Source: an uncultured Prevotella sp. (GTDB lineage Bacteria; Bacteroidota; Bacteroidia; Bacteroidales; Bacteroidaceae). From it: DNA of 61,772 nt. The notes beneath the pieces are model-generated. The model worked only from the letters and a program-made list of their open reading frames with translations. It was not told the origin of the DNA and did no database searches. Location of the stretch: positions 1 to 61,772 of the forward strand of contig CALUGP010000016.1 of NCBI GenBank assembly GCA_944320195.1, read 5' to 3'. How positions within the stretch are numbered: the stretch's first letter is position 1; the number at the start of each line of letters is the position of its first letter. The translations under genes and the position numbers were made by a program. Shown here in pieces: positions 40,383 to 48,842 of this stretch.

Positions 40383-40733
40383 ATGATAAAAACTGTTTTT
40401 GAAGACGAATTAACGCAGAAAAGTTCAAAAAATAACAGTCAAAAAACAAAGTCTGAAGAGAAAAATGCGATGACTGCAACGAGTAAAAGTGATAATGATG
40501 AAGAAGTTAAAGAAGTTGTAGTCCGCCATGTCCACGAAAAACAGCAAGTGTGGAAAGAGCGATGGAAACCTTGTATTTCTTGTGACCGTGGGAAATGTAG
40601 GCAATGTCATGGTCAAGGTGGATACTATATAGGCGACATATATTGCATCTGTACAAGTTGTAACGGTACTGGCGCATGTGTTTGGTGCGGTGGGCGAGGT
40701 GAAATAATGGAGACATATAGTACTTGGGAATAA
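40383..40733 (+). CDS. Stand-alone DnaJ-type zinc-finger protein
   Basis: A 116-residue protein. Residues 1-60 are charged and probably disordered. The C-terminal half carries CxxC/CxxCxGxG-like modules: CISCDRGKCRQCHGQGG, then CTSCNGTGACVWCGGRGE. This is the zinc-binding pattern of DnaJ but without a J-domain. Such modules act in protein-protein contact or thiol chemistry. It lies 28 bases downstream of the membrane protein; a shared role is possible but unproven. Confidence 0.7.
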   Translation: MIKTVFEDELTQKSSKNNSQKTKSEEKNAMTATSKSDNDEEVKEVVVRHVHEKQQVWKERWKPCISCDRGKCRQCHGQGGYYIGDIYCICTSCNGTGACVWCGGRGEIMETYSTWE

Positions 40734-40785
40734 AAATAAAATGTTAAATTAAAAGTTGCGCCCGACACGGACATAGGGAATACTT

Positions 40786-41382
40786 ATGAAAAGCAAAATA
40801 TTAATTTCATTATTTCTGTTAATCTCTTCATGGTCATATTCACAAGAAATATGGCTTGGTGAAACCATATATCCAGATAAATGGATTGAGGAAAATGACA
40901 TTGGATCAATAGAAAAATATTGCCGACAACGTTTATTTGCCACATACGGCGGTTATGCAGATGGAGATGTTTATATCAGACCCATTGACAACGAGACGGC
41001 GGATAAAGTGATAGAACTATTACGACATGGTGCTTCTTTGAAAGACCCTAATTGTCAATTTATGCTAGCTTGTGTCTTATCAGGGAATAAAGCAATACGT
41101 GGTTATGATGATGATTACAATGAGATAGTATTGCCTACGCTTGAAGATTATAAATATCTTAATGATGAAGAGGCCCAAAGATATTTCAAACTGTATCTTA
41201 ACAATCCTAAGATGAATAAAGAGTCAGGTGCATTTGGTTATTCCATTGATCAGATAATGAAGCTGATTAATAATGCATATCCAAATATGCAGATAAATAA
41301 TGCAAAAACGAGAATAGAATTGATAGAAAAGGCAGTTTCAGACAGCATTGAAAATACAGCGGCAAAATTTGGATTGGGCTGA
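40786..41382 (+). CDS. Secreted protein of unknown function
   Basis: A 198-residue protein with signal peptide MKSKILISLFLLISSWSYSQ. The mature part is helical and charged. The stretch DKVIELLRHGASLKDPNCQF, then MLACVLSGNKA, resembles a Sel1/TPR-like repeat, but only one unit is clear. It lies 52 bases after the zinc-finger gene and nine bases before the long frame containing the next gene. Confidence 0.65.
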   Translation: MKSKILISLFLLISSWSYSQEIWLGETIYPDKWIEENDIGSIEKYCRQRLFATYGGYADGDVYIRPIDNETADKVIELLRHGASLKDPNCQFMLACVLSGNKAIRGYDDDYNEIVLPTLEDYKYLNDEEAQRYFKLYLNNPKMNKESGAFGYSIDQIMKLINNAYPNMQINNAKTRIELIEKAVSDSIENTAAKFGLG

Positions 41383-41522
41383 ATTGAAAGATGAAAAATA
41401 TTTTTTATCTAATTAGAAGTTTGAAAATAACTGCAACGGAACAATTCACGCTGCAACGGAACAGGCTTACCGTAAGCGATTTTTCACAGACACCCAATAT
41501 GACAAACAAAACAACTCATAAT

Positions 41523-43532
41523 ATGAAAAAATCAATCTATTCAGTGCCATTATCATTATTGGCCTTTATTATCATGTCACTGGTATCGTGTAGCGGCGAC
41601 GACGACATGGGCAACGATGACTTCAATCCTGAAAATGAGAAGATGGTTGGAACCAAATGGACTGCCACCAATTGGGATTATGGTATCGGTGATGACTGGG
41701 TCAGCACAATAGAAGAGCAATGTGACATATACTTCTATTCAAATACCGAGGGCTTAATATATTATGACAGAGAAGACTTTGATTCTGACTTTGGATCTTC
41801 CAAAGAAAGAAAAGTAGCACACTTCACTTACAATGTAAGTGGGAATAATATAGAACTGGATTACATCACAGGCCAGATTCTTAACATCAAGTTCTTAGAA
41901 CTCAACCAAAACACATTATCATCAACAAACGTTGAGTTCACTAAAAGCCAGATGAACTCTTCAGATCAAACGCTGATAGCGACCTTACATGGCATCACCC
42001 AAGACTGCAAATGGTATCACGATCTAACCGGCACACTATACATTGTAGGTGAAGGAGACATGGCCGACTACACTGCATATAATGACACCCCTTGGGGAAG
42101 AAACAAGCTTATGACAAGCTTTGTCACCGTTGAAGAAGGAGTAACCTCAATTGGTGCATACGCCTTCGCCAGCGCGTCAGTCACTGATGCTGATTTACCG
42201 CGCACTTCTTTGCTAAGAATAAATCATCATGCTTTCTCCAATGCAACCATATCCGACATTTACTTGAGCAGCAACATCACTGAAATTGGCGATGAGGCAT
42301 TTTATGATTGTACCTATCTCAAAGACATATACGTGCCCGATAACATTGAGCATATAGGCAATTTCGCATTTGCCAACTGCAGAAACGCAAGCCTACTCAA
42401 CACTAAAAGGTTAAAAAGAATAGGCGAGCATGCGTTCACTGGATGCAAAGTCTCTCGCTTTACAGAATCAGAAGTTCTTGAAGAAGTAGGAATGGGAGCT
42501 TTTACAGATCTGGACATCGATGAATTAATATTACCTAACAGCCTGAAAACGATAGGACATTTATCTTTCAATGGGAACTTTAATGAAATCCATATCGGAA
42601 CGGGCTTGACAAATGTAACAGGCACTCCTTTTTATCCTTACAAAACAGGGAAAATGTACATTAACCTTGGTGTGCCTCTTCAATTGACAAACAGGTTCCT
42701 TGACCCTGCTTCCGGTTGGACGCTTTATGTCCCGGAAGGCAGCAAAGAAGCATACTCAAATGCCAAATATTGGAATGAATTTAAAAACATAGTAGAAGAT
42801 GCCACATTGGAATCAGGAAACGGCAATCCTGACGAAAGTGGAGACGGTGATGAAAATGAAGACGAAGATGGCAGTGAAAATGAAGATATAACAATACCTT
42901 CGACATATTCAAACAACGGCAATACTTATAAATGGATAAAGGTAGAAAGTCCTACATTACCCACTTTCTACATCATGCAGACAGAGCTTAATCCTAATAG
43001 CCATTTTAGAGTAGGAAAAGACGGCGATATCGGCATTCTGAATGCAAGTGGAGACTATGCTGTGATAAAGACCGAATTTAGGAACTTCCTCGAAAAGATT
43101 AAAGAGGTTACAGGAATAGATATGCGTTTGCCCACAAGAGAGGAATGGATGTATGCAGCCAGCGGCGGCAAATACAGCAAGGGCTACACATACAGCGGAA
43201 GCGACGACATTGACCAAGTTGCATGGTATAAAGAAAACAGTCAAAACTCATTACATGATTTTGCGGAAAAAGAACCGAATGAACTTGGAATATACGACAT
43301 GAGCGGAAACTATGGCGAATTGTGCAATGACAATGCAAATGACCCTGCTAATGTTGACGGAAGGATTTGCGGAGGATGTTATAGCGATGCCGCGACAAAC
43401 TGCAAGGTAACAAGTTACAAAGAAGGTTCTACTTCTGGAAAGATACCTGGCACCAACATAAAAGAGAAAAACGCTTTCGACATAAGAAAGATTGCCGTAC
43501 GGCTTGTATTCACAGCACCAAAAGATTTATGA
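41523..43532 (+). CDS. Lipoprotein with BspA-like LRRs and a SUMF1-like domain
   Basis: A 669-residue surface-type lipoprotein from ATG 41523, chosen for the signal MKKSIYSVPLSLLAFIIMSL and lipobox Cys23; upstream in-frame codons look non-coding. About 165-410 contain LRR_5/BspA repeats (TSIGAYAFASASV, TEIGDEAFYDCTYLKDIYVP, EHIGNFAFANC, KRIGEHAFTGC). A highly acidic Asp/Glu/Gly/Asn linker follows (about 430-455). The C-terminal ~190 residues resemble the formylglycine-generating-enzyme/sulfatase-modifying fold: RLPTREEWMYAASGG, VAWYKENS, PNELGIYDMSGNYGELCND. BspA repeats usually mediate adhesion; such SUMF1 domains are often non-catalytic binding folds. Confidence 0.82.
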   Translation: MKKSIYSVPLSLLAFIIMSLVSCSGDDDMGNDDFNPENEKMVGTKWTATNWDYGIGDDWVSTIEEQCDIYFYSNTEGLIYYDREDFDSDFGSSKERKVAHFTYNVSGNNIELDYITGQILNIKFLELNQNTLSSTNVEFTKSQMNSSDQTLIATLHGITQDCKWYHDLTGTLYIVGEGDMADYTAYNDTPWGRNKLMTSFVTVEEGVTSIGAYAFASASVTDADLPRTSLLRINHHAFSNATISDIYLSSNITEIGDEAFYDCTYLKDIYVPDNIEHIGNFAFANCRNASLLNTKRLKRIGEHAFTGCKVSRFTESEVLEEVGMGAFTDLDIDELILPNSLKTIGHLSFNGNFNEIHIGTGLTNVTGTPFYPYKTGKMYINLGVPLQLTNRFLDPASGWTLYVPEGSKEAYSNAKYWNEFKNIVEDATLESGNGNPDESGDGDENEDEDGSENEDITIPSTYSNNGNTYKWIKVESPTLPTFYIMQTELNPNSHFRVGKDGDIGILNASGDYAVIKTEFRNFLEKIKEVTGIDMRLPTREEWMYAASGGKYSKGYTYSGSDDIDQVAWYKENSQNSLHDFAEKEPNELGIYDMSGNYGELCNDNANDPANVDGRICGGCYSDAATNCKVTSYKEGSTSGKIPGTNIKEKNAFDIRKIAVRLVFTAPKDL

Positions 43533-43555
43533 TAAGACAAAACACTTTAATTCAC

Positions 43556-43592
43556 AAAACGCCATCTTTTATCTCCTAAAAGGTGGCGTTTT
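43556..43592. repeat. GACGGCC-type hairpin, diverged copy B4
   Basis: AAAACGCCATCTTTT pairs with AAAAGGTGGCGTTTT, allowing one G-U. It has the geometry of the GACGGCC hairpins with other bases in the stem. It starts 24 bases after a stop codon and may end that transcript. Confidence 0.65.
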
Positions 43593-43664
43593 GCATTACC
43601 AAAGGCGGCAAATCATAAGCCATGGAGGCATGAATCGCAAACAAAAAACTTGTATTTTATTTCT

Positions 43665-43857
43665 CTGTCATCTGTCAGTTTCAAGTATAACAAGCTAATT
43701 TTCAACAGGTTAATGGCTGACAGATACATTTGAGAAGTATCAGTCCCTGTCAGCCGTGATCGACAAGACTGACAGGGACTGACATTAAAAGTAAGCATCC
43801 GTCAGCTTATAAAGCACTGACGGCCAAAGCAATAGGCTCAAAACTGACAGATGACAG
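43665..43857. repeat. CTGACAG element, copy 2
   Basis: Bounded by a perfect 17-base inverted repeat, CTGTCATCTGTCAGTTT at 43665-43681 and its complement at 43841-43857. Inside, CAGTCCCTGTCAG (43741-43753) faces CTGACAGGGACTG (43769-43781), a perfect 13-bp hairpin. Confidence 0.75.
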
Positions 43858-43972
43858 AAGCATTATGATGATTATATTAACTTGAATTCGGTATAAGGAA
43901 AAGTGTGGCGGAACACATTTTCCAAGCGGTAAGTAGCCATGTGTTATTCCGTCAGTTTATTAGATCCTATTA

Positions 43973-44087
43973 GTCGGTTGGTAATCGTCATTCCGCAGAA
44001 ATGCGGAATCTAGTGCAAACTGCCTGTACTTGCCTTCATTTGTGTACTGGATTCCGCATTTCTGCGGAATGACGATTACCAACCGAC
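43973..44087. repeat. Paired TTCCGCA-GAAA-TGCGGAA palindromes, copy 2
   Basis: Two perfectly complementary 38-base arms, 43973-44010 and 44050-44087, each containing the 8-bp hairpin ATTCCGCA-GAAA-TGCGGAAT. Arms begin GTCGGTTGGTAATCGTC. The 39-base loop differs from that of copy 1. Confidence 0.9.
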
Positions 44088-44155
44088 CAATTGAAACACA
44101 AAAGAACTGGCATATTTTCCTCCATCAACAACAATATTCCTTATCCGAACTGACG

Positions 44156-46255
44156 TTATACTATTGCAAGTTGATAGCACGTACCACGCTCTGTGTGCCG
44201 TCCCTGAAACCCGGCGGCTTTCATCCTGCGGCCAATTTCAACGGTTGACAGACGTGACGGCGGCAACTTCGGGTACTCGCGGCGGACAATGGCGGCTATT
44301 TCCGATGCGGTAAGTTCCTGCGCCGTTTCGGCTGACGACGGCTGGCGGAAGAGGGACGTAAGGATGCTGTCAATGTCGGCATTGCGGAAAAAACGGCGGT
44401 TTTCATCCATAAGCTGCCGCTCCGCTTTGGCGTCAAGATAATACGGAAGTCCGCGGTGCACCTCGTCAATGAGCTGTGCGTAGAGCTGCTGATAGTCAAC
44501 TGGCGACGTGAAGTCGATGCGCCCGGTTACGGCGGCGCAGATAAAGCGGCGGCTGCCGGTAGGGTCGGTCAAAGGGTGCGGACTGTTAGTCGTAGCAATA
44601 AAGCTGGCGTAGCGGCGTTCCGTTGAGAACGTGCTGCGGTAAGCCTTCATGGCTGTGACTTCGCCCTTGGATATTATGTATTTCATTAGCGGCTGGCGGC
44701 TGTCACAGTAGCGGTCGAACTCGTCGATGTTTATCAGGGCAAAGGCCGAAAGACCTTGCATCAGGGTGTTGTCGTTGCGAAAGTCAATGCGGTCGTTGTA
44801 ATACGGGCGCAACGCCTCGGGCAGTATTATTTTGGCGAACGACGACTTGCCGCAACCCTGCGCTCCAATGAGCAGCGGTACCAAGGCGTTGCCGTGCTGA
44901 CGGTCAAGCCCCATCCAATGAGCCACCATGGAGCGCATCCACACGGCAAAAAGCTCCGTCCACCGGTGCGTCGATGTCGGCACACGGGTGGCAAAGGCGG
45001 TGAGGCGGTCACGCCCGTCCCATCGCGGCAGGACGGCAAGATAGTCGCTGACGGGGTTATAACTGTCAACAAGCGTCGAGTTGACACGCTCTTTCACATC
45101 GCGCGCCCACACACGAATACCCTCGCGCTGCGCAAGAAAAGCCATCGTATTGATTACCTCCTGCGTTACGGGTCGGTAATCGGTGTCATAACAGCCGAGC
45201 GGCTTATACTCCACAACACCCGTCAGCTCGTTGCGTCGCAAGCGGTAACGCTTACCGAAGAAGTGGTCTACCTTCATGGCCGTCAACGCCGGCATGGGCA
45301 CATGCGCCGTAGGGTTCACGCGCTTCTGGCTTGCGGAGTAAGCCTGACGGAACAACATTGTGACGAGGTCGCGGTCTGCATTTATGCCATCAATGAGCAA
45401 CGCGCGCTCTATGCACATCTGTTCCGGCAGACCCGAACGACGGCAAAAGCGCGCGAGCATGGCAACAGCCTGCTCGGCATAATATGGGTCGGAAGCGTCA
45501 AGGCCCGAACGGAGCACGGCATCCCAACAGGAATAGAATATGTAACGGCGTGCCTCGTCGGGCGTCTTGCCAGGCAAGGGCGACTCTTCGCCACCATCAA
45601 CGTCTCTACTTACGCCAACAAACGCCGCCGACTTATGTTCCATGTCTACGGTGAACACCACGGCGTGAGGCTCGTAATACGCCCCGGCATCAACGCTCAT
45701 AAGGCACATCGCGTCGTCAACAGGCGCAAGCAAGGGTATGCTTACGCCAAGCTGTGACGAATAGACGTAGTGCAGACGCTTGTAGCCTTCAGACATAAGG
45801 CGGTGAAACCCGTCATCATCGACAGGCACACTCCCATCCATTTGCGAAATACGGCACACTATTTCTACTGAACATCCATTCGCACCAACAAAAGCCATTA
45901 GCGTATAAGGCTGCCTGGCGGCTGCATTGCGCATGTTTACAGCTGTTGCGTAGTCTGCCAAGCCGTCGATTTCCAACAATACAAGAGCGTTACGGCGCAG
46001 CAACTGCCGCGAGCCGTTCATGCGGCGAAACTCCGCTGCGAAGCATAGTCGCGGAATACGGCTGTCGGCCATTCGCACGCTTTTGTTCACAATGTCGCCG
46101 TTAATGTTGGCGGCAAGCATCGGCGGAGCGGCACAACGATAACCGGATATGGCTTCAGCATAATCACCACGGCGGATGATTTGCACCACGTCCTCAACAC
46201 GACATACGGCGATGCGCTCGCCGTTAAGAAAATTCTTGAACACACTTACTTTCAT
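44156..46255 (-). CDS. VirE/VapE-type primase-helicase-like protein
   Basis: A 699-residue protein with the Bacteroidetes VirE layout. An N-terminal primase-like region (about 50-200; CFAAEFRRMNGSRQLLRRNA, LVLLEIDG) leads to a VirE/VapE superfamily-3-like ATPase core. Walker A is GAQGCGKSS (464-472), Walker B is ALINIDEFD (506-514), and TGSRRF at 566-571 is the arginine-finger region. A DUF3874-like C-terminus follows. Such proteins are typically encoded on prophages, satellites or integrative elements. Here no integrase, relaxase or phage gene is adjacent, so it looks like an orphan or remnant. Confidence 0.85.
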   Translation of the reverse strand: MKVSVFKNFLNGERIAVCRVEDVVQIIRRGDYAEAISGYRCAAPPMLAANINGDIVNKSVRMADSRIPRLCFAAEFRRMNGSRQLLRRNALVLLEIDGLADYATAVNMRNAAARQPYTLMAFVGANGCSVEIVCRISQMDGSVPVDDDGFHRLMSEGYKRLHYVYSSQLGVSIPLLAPVDDAMCLMSVDAGAYYEPHAVVFTVDMEHKSAAFVGVSRDVDGGEESPLPGKTPDEARRYIFYSCWDAVLRSGLDASDPYYAEQAVAMLARFCRRSGLPEQMCIERALLIDGINADRDLVTMLFRQAYSASQKRVNPTAHVPMPALTAMKVDHFFGKRYRLRRNELTGVVEYKPLGCYDTDYRPVTQEVINTMAFLAQREGIRVWARDVKERVNSTLVDSYNPVSDYLAVLPRWDGRDRLTAFATRVPTSTHRWTELFAVWMRSMVAHWMGLDRQHGNALVPLLIGAQGCGKSSFAKIILPEALRPYYNDRIDFRNDNTLMQGLSAFALINIDEFDRYCDSRQPLMKYIISKGEVTAMKAYRSTFSTERRYASFIATTNSPHPLTDPTGSRRFICAAVTGRIDFTSPVDYQQLYAQLIDEVHRGLPYYLDAKAERQLMDENRRFFRNADIDSILTSLFRQPSSAETAQELTASEIAAIVRREYPKLPPSRLSTVEIGRRMKAAGFQGRHTERGTCYQLAIV

Positions 46256-46343
46256 GATTTATATTTTAAGTAGTATAGGAGAAATGAGCAAGAAGAGAAG
46301 AAGCAAGTTACCTTTTTACCTTTAATCTGGTTGTTTTTTCCCG

Positions 46344-46351
46344 CAAAAATA
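46344..46351 (-). promoter_or_regulatory. -7 box of the VirE-type gene
   Basis: TATTTTTG on the minus strand, about 90 bases before the ATG at 46255. No -33 TTG at normal spacing. Confidence 0.45.
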
Positions 46352-46423
46352 CAGAAAGCAGTATAAACATGAAAAGTAAAACACTATACAAAGTACATGA
46401 TAATTTCATGAACGAGTAAAAAC

Positions 46424-46458
46424 AAAAAGGTGGAAAGCCGTTGACCTTCCACCTTTTA
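46424..46458 (-). terminator. Intrinsic terminator after glmM
   Basis: AAAAGGTGGAA (46425-46435) pairs with TTCCACCTTTT (46447-46457). On the minus strand the stem ends in a U-run, fitting the end of the glmM transcript. Confidence 0.8.
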
Positions 46459-46507
46459 ATATATAATCAAGCAAATATCCCAACTTGCTTCACATCTTCT
46501 TATCTCC

Positions 46508-47905
46508 TTACTCCTTCACATCCACACATTCCTCAACCACCTTCATGATTTGCTTGCCGAGAGCATCAGCCTCATCCATTGTCGACGCCTCGCTGTAAAC
46601 ACGGATTATTGGTTCGGTGTTCGACTTGCGCAGATGCACCCATTTGTCGGGAAAATCTATCTTCACACCGTCAATGTCGTTCACCTGCTGGTCGGCATAC
46701 ATCTGCTTCACCTTGGCAAGAATTGCGTCAATGTCAGTAGAAGGCGTAAGGTCTATACGGTTCTTGGCAATATAGTAATTGGGGAACGTGGCGCGCAACT
46801 CACTCACCTTGCAGCCCCTCTGCGCCAACGATGACAGGAACAGGGCTATGCCAACAAGGGCGTCACGCCCGTAATGGCACTCGGGATAAATCACTCCGCC
46901 GTTGCCTTCGCCACCGATTACCGCGCCAACTTCTTTCATCTTTGTCGTAACGTTCACCTCGCCAACGGCTGCTGCCGTGTACTTGCCACCATGGCGCTCG
47001 GTGACATCGCGCAGTGCACGCGTACTGCTCAGGTTGCTCACGGTATTGCCGGGTGTATGGCTGAGCACATAGTCAGCTACTGACACGAGAGTATATTCCT
47101 CGCCAAACATGTGGCCGTCCTCGCAGATAAATGCCAGGCGGTCAACATCTGGATCCACCACAATACCGAGATCGAAACCGCCCGTGCGCATGCGTTCCAT
47201 TATGCCGCCGAGGTTCTTTTCAAGCGGTTCGGGATTGTGGGCGAAATCACCATCGGGCGTGCCGTTAATCATCTCATACTCCACCCCGAGTTCTCGCAGC
47301 AAATCGGGCAATATTATGCCGCCTACGCTGTTTATGGCGTCAACGCATACGTGGAAACGGGCTTTTCTTACAGCCTCAACGTCAACCAACGACAATGCCA
47401 AAACAGCATCGATATGCTTACGGTTAAAGGTGTCATCGCTCATGTATTTACCTAAACTGTCAACTTCCGCATACGTGAAATCCTCCCGGTCTGCAATTGC
47501 CAACACCTCGTTGCCGTCTTCCTTGTTAAGGAATTCGCCGTCACTATTAAGCAGTTTCAATGCGTTCCATTGGCGCGGATTGTGGCTTGCGGTGATAATG
47601 ACGCCGCCATCCGCACCTGACATCGCAACAGCAAGCTCAGTTGTAGGCGTTGTTGCGAAACCAACATCAAGCACGTCAAAGCCCATACCCATCAGCGTTC
47701 CACAGACAATGTTACGCACCATGTCGCCAGATATACGCGCATCGCGCCCCACAACAATCTTTCCGTTGCACTGTGCGCCGCGGCTCTTGCGGATAAACAT
47801 GGCATACGCACTCGTAAACTTCACTATGTCAAGCGGATTGAGCGTGTCGCCAGTATGTCCGCCTATCGTACCACGAATGCCAGATATTGATTTTATGAGT
47901 GTCAT
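46508..47905 (-). CDS. glmM: Phosphoglucosamine mutase
   Basis: Cytoplasmic enzyme that converts glucosamine-6-phosphate to glucosamine-1-phosphate, needed for peptidoglycan and lipopolysaccharide. Length 465 residues is normal for the Bacteroidetes form. Motifs in order: GIRGTIGG at the N-terminus, the phosphoserine loop VIITASHNPRQWNALKL, the metal loop VVDPDVDRLAFICEDG, the sugar loop GGEGNGGVIYP, and the phosphate-binding RKSNTEPIIRVYSEA. It is probably transcribed with the upstream DUF4827-like lipoprotein across a TTAAGAATTAAG spacer. Confidence 0.95.
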   Translation of the reverse strand: MTLIKSISGIRGTIGGHTGDTLNPLDIVKFTSAYAMFIRKSRGAQCNGKIVVGRDARISGDMVRNIVCGTLMGMGFDVLDVGFATTPTTELAVAMSGADGGVIITASHNPRQWNALKLLNSDGEFLNKEDGNEVLAIADREDFTYAEVDSLGKYMSDDTFNRKHIDAVLALSLVDVEAVRKARFHVCVDAINSVGGIILPDLLRELGVEYEMINGTPDGDFAHNPEPLEKNLGGIMERMRTGGFDLGIVVDPDVDRLAFICEDGHMFGEEYTLVSVADYVLSHTPGNTVSNLSSTRALRDVTERHGGKYTAAAVGEVNVTTKMKEVGAVIGGEGNGGVIYPECHYGRDALVGIALFLSSLAQRGCKVSELRATFPNYYIAKNRIDLTPSTDIDAILAKVKQMYADQQVNDIDGVKIDFPDKWVHLRKSNTEPIIRVYSEASTMDEADALGKQIMKVVEECVDVKE

Positions 47906-47911
47906 GATAAT

Positions 47912-48010
47912 AAAGTTGAGAATTAAGAACTAAAAAATTAAGAGTTAAGAGTTAAGAAAATCACCCTGCGTGCTACAGCAGCAAAGCATATTTTCTTAAC
48001 TCTTAATCCT
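47912..48010. repeat. TTAAGAATTAAG-type inverted repeat (A11)
   Basis: The left arm 47914-47962 repeats AATTAAGAGTTAAGAGTTAA. The right arm 47990-48009 (TATTTTCTTAACTCTTAA) is shorter. The loop ends in GCAAAGCA, as in the copy at 16619. Confidence 0.75.
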
Positions 48011-48028
48011 TTAAACGCGTAATTTATT

Positions 48029-48667
48029 TTATCTTCCCCTTTCGTAAGTTATAGTATAAAGACAAGGATATACGCCCGACGACGCATACTGATGTCCCTG
48101 AGTGCTGGGCACTATAAGATTGACCTTGGCTATCTCATCGTCAGGCTCCGTCTGGCGACCTATGTTTATATAGTTGAAGGGAACCAACCAACCGGTCGGC
48201 ACCGAAGCTGTACTATAAAATGTGTACATAAGGCTCGAATTCGGATCAAACGAGGCCGTAAACGTCCCGTTTGTGTTGGTAACGCTCATTTTCTCAGGAA
48301 TCGACACAAACGAGAGAATGTCATTAGTAAGCTGTATCGAATCTGTAAGCAGGTTGCGCTCGGTAAAGCGGCAAAGCACTGTCGTAGTCTCACCATCCTT
48401 GATTGGGTCGCCACAACCTTTCCGCACAATCTGCATGTAAACACCTGAACTCTGCATCAGCACAAATTCATGCTTCGCAGTATCCGTCTTATAGCCGTTA
48501 TCCCGAAACTCACTCTCCGTCAACACGCTTATATTATTTTCACTAATATAACGCCTTATGGCCGAATTCTCACGGTCACGCTGCTCCGCATAAGTCTCTC
48601 CATCATTGCAACTGACAAGCGCAACCAATCCAAGCAATGCGACGAAAACAAATACCAAATTCTTCAT
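48029..48667 (-). CDS. Lipoprotein, DUF4827-like
   Basis: A 212-residue lipoprotein. ATG 48667 gives the signal MKNLVFVFVALLGLVALVSC with lipobox Cys 20; the longer frame crosses the promoter. The mature start DGETYAEQRDRENSAIRRYI and the later KGCGDPIKDGETTTVLCRFT fit DUF4827 lipoproteins, which resemble FKBP-like folds. Function unknown. It lies between tRNA-Met and glmM and may share a transcript with glmM. Confidence 0.75.
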   Translation of the reverse strand: MKNLVFVFVALLGLVALVSCNDGETYAEQRDRENSAIRRYISENNISVLTESEFRDNGYKTDTAKHEFVLMQSSGVYMQIVRKGCGDPIKDGETTTVLCRFTERNLLTDSIQLTNDILSFVSIPEKMSVTNTNGTFTASFDPNSSLMYTFYSTASVPTGWLVPFNYINIGRQTEPDDEIAKVNLIVPSTQGHQYASSGVYPCLYTITYERGR

Positions 48668-48697
48668 TTCATTAACCAATTGTATAAACAACGGCCA

Positions 48698-48728
48698 CAA
48701 AATTACAAAAAAATGCAATAACAATCAA
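48698..48728 (-). promoter_or_regulatory. Promoter of the DUF4827-like gene
   Basis: On the minus strand TTG (48728-48726), a 20-base spacer, then TAATTTTG (48705-48698). Confidence 0.7.
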
Positions 48729-48800
48729 CCATGAACTCTATTATTAGACTTTTTTATAATTAAAATCCAGCTATCCACAAACCGACCGGCATCGCACAAC

Positions 48801-48833
48801 AAAAAAGCAACCTGCTGAAATCCAACAGGTTGC
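48801..48833 (-). terminator. Terminator after tRNA-Met
   Basis: GCAACCTG (48807-48814) pairs with CAGGTTGC (48826-48833). On the minus strand it is followed by a run of six U, ten bases past the tRNA 3' end. Confidence 0.85.
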
Positions 48834-48842
48834 AATGAAAAG

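Noticed and set aside
41391-41522. Upstream extension of the BspA/SUMF1 lipoprotein to ATG 41391
   Set aside because: It would bury the lipoprotein signal 44 residues in; the stretch contains a direct repeat (CTGCAACGGAACA) and reads as non-coding.
44756-45757. A 333-codon plus-strand frame opposite the VirE-type gene
   Set aside because: Antisense shadow; the minus-strand frame has intact Walker motifs and full domain structure.
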